The notes beneath the pieces are model-generated. The model was given only the letters and a program-made list of their open reading frames with translations. It was not told the DNA's origin and searched no databases. Position numbers and translations under genes: made by a program. This document shows positions 5,748 through 10,166 of a stretch of DNA of 10,166 bases, piece after piece (position 1 is the stretch's first letter; the number at the start of each line of letters is the position of its first letter). The stretch spans positions 1 through 10,166 of the forward strand of contig JAXIUW010233507.1 in the NCBI GenBank assembly GCA_035591015.1, given 5' to 3'. The DNA comes from Cephalothrix simula. Taxonomy: Eukaryota; Nemertea; Palaeonemertea; Archinemertea; Cephalotrichidae.

Positions 5748-6088
5748 TAGTCATCAACCTGGGAAGTATTTTTCCAAGTTAAACCGAAGCATTACTCAGA
5801 TAAGCATTTTTAAATTTGCAACTCATGAGCTCCACTTCACATTTTGACAAATACATCTGAACCAGTTTTTCCACAATTAAAACTCCACAATATGACAGAA
5901 ACGATGTTGGACCTTTCGAACGACTTTTTAAAATTTCACGCGCAACGAATATGGGTGTCTTCCAAGAAGTGTATCCATTCTTGGTCTTCTTACATCACTA
6001 TTTTTCTCGTTTTTGCATGTTTTTCTGTAAAAAATTCTTCTGGATGAAATTCTAAACACTTTCTTCTCGCGGATTACCTAGACAGTTA
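5748..6088. other. Gene-free stretch
   Basis: A 67-aa plus-strand open frame (5844-6047) has no recognisable domain and no supporting context. No RNA gene or repeat is evident. Confidence 0.45.
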
Positions 6089-6117
6089 TACTATCTTTCA
6101 CTGCGTGAAAGACAGTA
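6089..6117. repeat. Stable hairpin, 12 pairs with one mismatch, triloop
   Basis: TCTTTCAC (6094-6101) pairs exactly with GTGAAAGA (6105-6112) around TGC. After an A/C mismatch, TACT (6089-6092) pairs with AGTA (6114-6117). It is too short for a microRNA precursor and has no histone-mRNA stem-loop consensus. Confidence 0.6.
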
Positions 6118-6206
6118 ATTTTGGAAGAAAATCATCGGATAGATTGCGAGAGCAGTTGCCTATCGCAACAAAAAAATCACCTTTGAAAAATAAATTGGCA
6201 ATAAAC

Positions 6207-6228
6207 AAGGCTTTAAGGACAAAGCCTT
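6207..6228. repeat. Perfect 8-bp inverted repeat, 6-nt loop
   Basis: AAGGCTTT (6207-6214) and AAAGCCTT (6221-6228) pair around AAGGAC. The hairpin lies about 90 bp after the one at 6089-6117. No function is apparent. Confidence 0.55.
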
Positions 6229-6820
6229 TATGATTAAAAATGAATACTTACTTTCGCTGAAATATGGTGGTGGTACGTCGTATATTGTGGGGGATTGTTT
6301 TCAGCTCTCGTCCCAAGATCGGCTGTCCGCCATTTTAAAATTTAATTGTCCTTGACATTTCTTGACGAATCACGTTCGGTTTTATGTTTATCATTTAATC
6401 TTTTCAAAATAATCTATCAAAAATTCTGTACAGTACGAATTGAAGACAAATATAATAACTAAAATTTATTTTGCTTAAAAATATATCTCCCATCTGAACC
6501 GTGGTGACAGACCCAGGCAAATGAATCAAAAATCTAAGTGAGCATCCAGCGGAATGAAGAGAATTTGTGAAGGAGTCGGTGAGCGAACTGTGGATGATCG
6601 CGCATAACTTCAACTATTAAAATTGAAAGTAATAAAAAACATTGATCAGCTGTGCTCAATTTATTTGTATTTTCCATTGTGCTTTACTGTAAATTATATT
6701 AATAAATTTTATGTAAATTTTAATGGTAGATATTAATTGTAAATATTGTTATTTGTATTTAATAAAAAAAATTTTTTTTTTGGTTAGATAATTAATTGTT
6801 TTTGTCATTTTTAAAAAATT
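6229..6820. other. Gene-free AT-rich stretch
   Basis: The sequence becomes strongly AT-rich towards the right, with A and T runs near 6763-6780 just before the array at 6821. A 69-aa minus-strand frame at 6404-6613 carries no recognisable domain. Nothing else is supported. Confidence 0.5.
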
Positions 6821-6930
6821 GGCCCAAATTTCCGTGGCCGAGTTGGTTTTGGCCGAAATGTCCTGTGGCCAAATGTCCGTAGCTGAAGAAATGTCCGTGG
6901 CCCAAATTTCCCCGGCCGAATAGTCCTATA
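6821..6930 (+). repeat. Tandem array of GGCCGAAATGTCC-type units
   Basis: Seven units of 14-18 bp follow one another: GGCCCAAATTTCCGT, GGCCGAGTTGGTTTT, GGCCGAAATGTCCTGT, GGCCAAATGTCCGT, AGCTGAAGAAATGTCCGT, GGCCCAAATTTCCCC and GGCCGAATAGTCCTAT. Units one and six are nearly identical. I remember arrays built on GGCCGAAATGTCCTG from mollusc and other marine invertebrate DNA, where they seem to be ends of dispersed repeats. The array stops at an ATCCGCC phrase, with unrelated sequence after. No partner end was found. Confidence 0.7.
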
Positions 6931-6939
6931 TCCGCCTAT

Positions 6940-7920
6940 GGTGGTAGCAAACAAATTCTGTTTTGTTCTCTTTCAAAAAGCATTCATGAGTTATGGTGTT
7001 TGTGTGCTCTGTGTAGAATTAGAATTTGTGAGCGGGCATTATATTCCTCATTCATTATTTTTTAAATTTAATTGTGTCAATGAAAATGAGGAGGTTTTCC
7101 TCTCATTTTCTTTGGAATTTTCGCTATTTTAAATGTCGTTAGTTGTCGTCTTATCGATTATTAGGTTTCTGTTAGATCGGGAAAAAGTTGGTTTGCTACT
7201 TATCGCAGGGTAGTGGCGCACTCTTTCATTAAAAGGATACAAGACTATTTGGGATAACGCTTGTAAGCCAGATGGTGTATTTTGAATGTCTCTGGGAGAT
7301 ATTTGTCACTTTAGAGGTAAGATATTGTTTGCTGTAATTCTGTCTCTTGATGTGAAAATGTTATCCCTTCTCAAGATTTTTACGAAAAGCTTTTGCGAAA
7401 AAATCGGATTCCTTAAAGTATGAATGGTCATCGTTTATGTGACGTCATGTGATGGGGAGCCTACAGGAGGTCCACATGGTTTGTACCTCTAACCTTTCAG
7501 TTTTTTGTGGTCGTTTCTTTCAGTAACATTGCTAGTTATTATTTATTTGCTCATATTTTTTTACGGAGCTGTATTGACAAGCATGCAGCATTTACCCAAA
7601 AGTTCTCCTCTCTAGAAGGTGTTCCAGATGAGGTCTTGAGATTTAGTAGGAGATTCACTTGTAATAATAGTCGCCCAAAGTATGAGGGCCCTGACATTAT
7701 GTGAAGGGAAGCATACCGGTGTTTCCCCATCCCGCTGTGTCCCCGCGTTTAGAAATACGAAAAAAGCTGCTTTAAGATTAATCCTTGGATATACATCGGG
7801 ACGTTGAAATATCGGGTGCCCCCATGTGAAGATGTCAAACATAACTCAAAAATACAGTATGGCAATAATGCCATCTTCTAAGAGAGGTCTCGACATATTT
7901 TGACACATCTTATTTCCATA
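6940..7920. other. Gene-free stretch
   Basis: Three short open frames (64-76 aa) at 6938-7132, 7507-7704 and 7612-7842 have no recognisable domains, and the last two overlap on opposite strands. One CRE-like octamer lies at 7440-7447. No repeat, RNA gene or promoter is otherwise supported. Confidence 0.5.
7440..7447. promoter_or_regulatory. CRE/ATF-like octamer TGACGTCA
   Basis: This is the full palindromic octamer, followed by TGTGATG. No transcription start is evident near it, so the call is a motif match only. Confidence 0.25.
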
Positions 7921-7925
7921 TTTTT

Positions 7926-8706
7926 CCTGGAACCACATGCTACATGCTACATGTAGGTTCTGACGCAGGCTTTGGCACTGTTTGTCTCCTTGAATCTATA
8001 CTTTTCTTTAATTTGAGCATGGGGGACCTGCAGAGGACACGAGCAGTACTTTTGGTCACTTCTTCCCCGCATGACGTCATCTCTTTCTTATCTCTTACGC
8101 AAGCTTGGTGGATTTCCGATTCATAGAATCTTATTTCAACGGTTTGTAAAACTCAATCAATGTTTAGTAATTATCATCGTTATTCGTGTGTACTCAAATA
8201 TACTAATAACTATAGATTATTGACCAATTTGCCTAAGGCTATTTGAGAAGATCTTTATCTTTGTCTCTTTTTCTTTAATATACTGATCAATGGTCACGAA
8301 ATTAAGAGATGATCAGAGATAATCATTCATTACTACACCTTATAGATTTGTGATGAACTCTGACTTCTTGAATGAAGAAGAGATGTTAGAGAGTTTTTGT
8401 CTAGCTCCAGGCTATCTCAATATTGGAATTCCATTTTTAACGTACTGAAACTGTATTTCTCTAAGAAAAATATTCTTTTTCCCAGTGTTACTGCTGCCAG
8501 TGGTGACCAGTGCTGGTACTGACTGCTGATACCTTTTGGATCAAACCTATACAAAATTGTATGCTTTAACTCATATTTTTTATTTTAATCCTTCATCAGG
8601 AACCAGTTTAGTGATTCCGAGGAAAGACCACTACTGACTATTCTGACAATATTTTAAATCTGGAGTCAAAGGGTTCCAGTCACGTGTAATAAGGGCGCTT
8701 CAATAA
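7926..8706. other. Gene-free stretch
   Basis: A short repeat of ACATGCT at 7935-7948 ends in the palindrome CTACATGTAG (7947-7956). A CRE-like octamer is at 8072-8079. A 60-aa open frame (7944-8126) has no recognisable domain. CCAGTG/CTGGT phrases cluster near 8498-8520. No gene is supported. Confidence 0.45.
8072..8079. promoter_or_regulatory. CRE/ATF-like octamer TGACGTCA
   Basis: It lies in the 10-bp palindrome ATGACGTCAT (8071-8080). This is the third full octamer in the window. Function cannot be judged from sequence alone. Confidence 0.25.
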
Positions 8707-8788
8707 ACTTCTTAGTTCGACACTTTCCCGATATATGGCGCCTCTCGACTTCCTAGTTCCACACTTCATCGCTTGGTGGCGCTAGTAG
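8707..8788 (+). repeat. 41-bp tandem duplication, two diverged copies
   Basis: Copies start at 8707 (ACTTCTTAGTTCGACACTT) and 8748 (ACTTCCTAGTTCCACACTT). Both carry TGGCGC at the same distance from the start. Their first 19 bases match at 17 positions and the rest is weaker. GC content is higher than in the flanks. The pair looks like an old tandem duplication or part of a dispersed repeat. Confidence 0.55.
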
Positions 8789-8849
8789 TCTGTGCCTCGT
8801 GCCTCAAAGAAGGCTCCAAATGTGCCGTCTTATACTACTTGCTCAAAAT

Positions 8850-8903
8850 ATATAAATTATTATAAATTATAAAATATTATAAAATTCCAAAAATTCTGGA
8901 ATT
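8850..8903. repeat. AT-rich ATTATAAA repeats ending in a palindrome
   Basis: Several near copies of ATTATAAA follow one another from about 8850. They run into AATTCCA (8883-8889) inverse to TGGAATT (8897-8903) around a 7-nt loop. Low-complexity slippage explains the first part. Confidence 0.5.
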
Positions 8904-9515
8904 ATAAAAATTGTTATATAAACGTGTAATAATCAAAATAAAATGCATTCAAATGTTTTTTTCACAAGAATAATTCATTTGTCGATATAGGACATATAGA
9001 ATTTCATTTCAGAGTCACAATTGGTTCGATCAGCAAATTGACATTTAGAGTATTCTAAATTATATAAATTGAGGAGATTTTATTATTTATTTTTTAAGTG
9101 GGCAAGGCATCATTATTGTCTAGAAATATAAAAATTTTGCATCAATCGAATTTATTATAAGAAATCCATTCTGTAAAACAGCATATATTGGCTTGGCATT
9201 TCAAAATTTTGATGGAACGACGGATATGAAATATTGATTATGAATAAATATATATAAAAAGAAGATATAAATGTATATTTAATTTGACATGTAAATTTAA
9301 TTTAACTCCCTAATCCTAAGAAGCATCTATAACAATAACATCATTGAGAACTACAGTATACATGTTCAGATTTGCCGCCTTTGAAATATCAGAGATATCG
9401 TATCTCACATGTAATACATTGTAAAAAATGTGATGTAAGTTTATAGGAAATGCATGGCAGCTTAGTATTTTTCAAAAGACAGTTGATCACATACCACTCT
9501 TCTGGCACAAAATCA
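8904..9515. other. Gene-free AT-rich stretch
   Basis: The stretch is very AT-rich, with TATATA and AAATTTAA runs. No coding frame, RNA gene or repeat boundary is supported. GGTTCGATC at 9023-9031 recalls a tRNA box B, but no A box or acceptor stem accompanies it. Confidence 0.5.
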
Positions 9516-9540
9516 CAGCTGAACATCGACGATGCAGCTG
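9516..9540. repeat. Palindrome with a CAGCTG box at each end
   Basis: CAGCTG (9516-9521), a two-base AA bulge, CATCG-A-CGATG (9524-9534) and CAGCTG (9535-9540) make a nearly perfect 25-bp inverted repeat. CAGCTG is an E-box sequence bound by bHLH factors in animals. The symmetrical spacing may be chance or repeat-derived. Confidence 0.5.
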
Positions 9541-9580
9541 CCTGCTTTCGGACCTAACTAAATTACATGGTGCGGAGCGG

Positions 9581-9648
9581 TCCTATATTTCTTATATAAA
9601 AATAGGATAAAGTCCTATAATTTGCAAAAATGTCCTATATTTCCTATA
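9581..9648 (+). repeat. Cluster of TCCTATA motifs
   Basis: TCCTATA occurs at 9581, 9613, 9633 and 9642, and its near inverse ATAGGA at 9602-9607. Three of the copies follow G and run into an AT-rich block such as TATTTC. The same heptamer also ends the array at 6924-6930. This looks like a short degenerate repeat; there is no obvious unit length. Confidence 0.45.
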
Positions 9649-10166
9649 TTTTTGACCAAAAGTCTTCAAGAACGATTTTTGTTCCATTATAAAATTTATA
9701 GCTTTCTTTTTTCAGGATGCTATACACCTGTACCTATAATAAAATGCATTCTGTTACTGGTTACATTATTACAGTATCAATGGATAGGTATTTGGAGATT
9801 TTATAAAAAATTTCAAGAAGTTTGATGAAGAATTAAAAAACCGGAGTTAAAAATGTTGATCCTGTGCGATACTGGGGGGGCTCAGCCATTTAAAAATGTG
9901 ATGTTAAAACGCGTTATTTCGACAATAAACAATTTTCAAAAGGCGATTTTTCAGGCGTTAAAGTCACCATAGCCCTCACTCTTCTAAAATTGATTTTCTC
10001 ATACGTTTTCTTGTGGTTAGGTTACAAACTTTTGCTTCCTTATGTGTAATATATACCCAAAGCTGAATGAGTGAGAGAACAAACTTCTTTGGGCACTTAG
10101 AAAATCAATATCAAACTCATGTACCCAATATCAAAAGACCAAAAGGGGCCACATTTGGGCTCAATT
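9649..10166. other. Gene-free stretch with a possible splice acceptor
   Basis: A pyrimidine-rich tract ending CAG at 9715 (CTTTCTTTTTTCAG) fits a 3' splice site. The open frame after it runs 36 codons to a stop at 9825 and includes a hydrophobic run (IIKCILLLVTLL). I do not recognise the peptide, and there is no matching donor site or companion exon, so no gene is called. The remainder to the window end shows a G7 run at 9874-9880 and nothing else. Confidence 0.35.

Noticed and set aside
9023-9031. Possible tRNA box B (GGTTCGATC)
   Set aside because: There is no A box upstream, no acceptor stem and no CCA-side pairing; the flanks are AT-rich without cloverleaf potential.
9702-9825. Possible exon after a good splice acceptor
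   Set aside because: Pyrimidine tracts ending in CAG are common in AT-rich DNA. The 36-codon frame is not recognised and no donor or neighbouring exon could be found.

Overview
The window looks like eukaryotic, AT-rich, non-coding DNA from an invertebrate, most likely a marine mollusc and perhaps a bivalve. The reasons are the lack of any convincing gene, the low GC content, and several repeat fragments of kinds I remember from molluscan and other marine invertebrate genomes: an AGCTCAC...GTGAGCTA hairpin repeat near 1240, a GGCCGAAATGTCC array near 6820, a GTCGGGGAATTTT remnant near 2190, and a GCTACGCCACTG transposon end at 121. That assignment rests on memory of repeat styles, not on a search. 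No open frame reaches the length or composition of a real protein; the longest (100 aa) is an artefact of a tandem repeat. No rRNA, tRNA or CRISPR array is visible.

The main object is a foldback-type mobile element at 2387-4339. It has 34-35 bp terminal inverted repeats beginning CAGG, flanked by a 7-bp direct repeat TGACGTC (2380-2386 and 4340-4346) that reads as a target-site duplication. Its two arms (about 690 and 750 bp) are inverted relative to each other. Each has the same order from outside in: a terminal repeat, a subterminal module rich in ACACCCACCCA and TTTTATGAC, a small hairpin, then an array of about 15-20 degenerate copies of a 20-bp unit (TTTTCCTTAGCAACCGTGCA). A central spacer of about 515 bp carries G-runs but no transposase, so the element is non-autonomous. 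This architecture recalls Drosophila FB and sea urchin TU elements.

Layout: 1-121, end of a DNA transposon entering from the left; 122-650, short palindromes and a CRE-like site; 653-864, a MITE-like inverted repeat followed by a near-perfect AT palindrome and a CCCTGGGAACGAGG motif; 1043-1110, a diverged two-copy repeat; 1240-1430, an invertebrate hairpin repeat; 2190-2292, a degenerate repeat; 2380-4346, the foldback element with its duplication; 4347-5500, plain AT-rich sequence; 5515-5747, a GC-richer patch; 6089-6228, two hairpins; 6821-6930, the GGCCGAAATGTCC array; 6940-8690, featureless apart from two CRE-like sites; 8707-8788, a 41-bp tandem duplication; 8850-8903, an AT-rich patch with a palindrome; 9516-9540, a palindrome with paired CAGCTG boxes; 9581-9648, a TCCTATA cluster. 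There are no genes here to act together: the region is an intergenic or intronic mosaic of old repeats.
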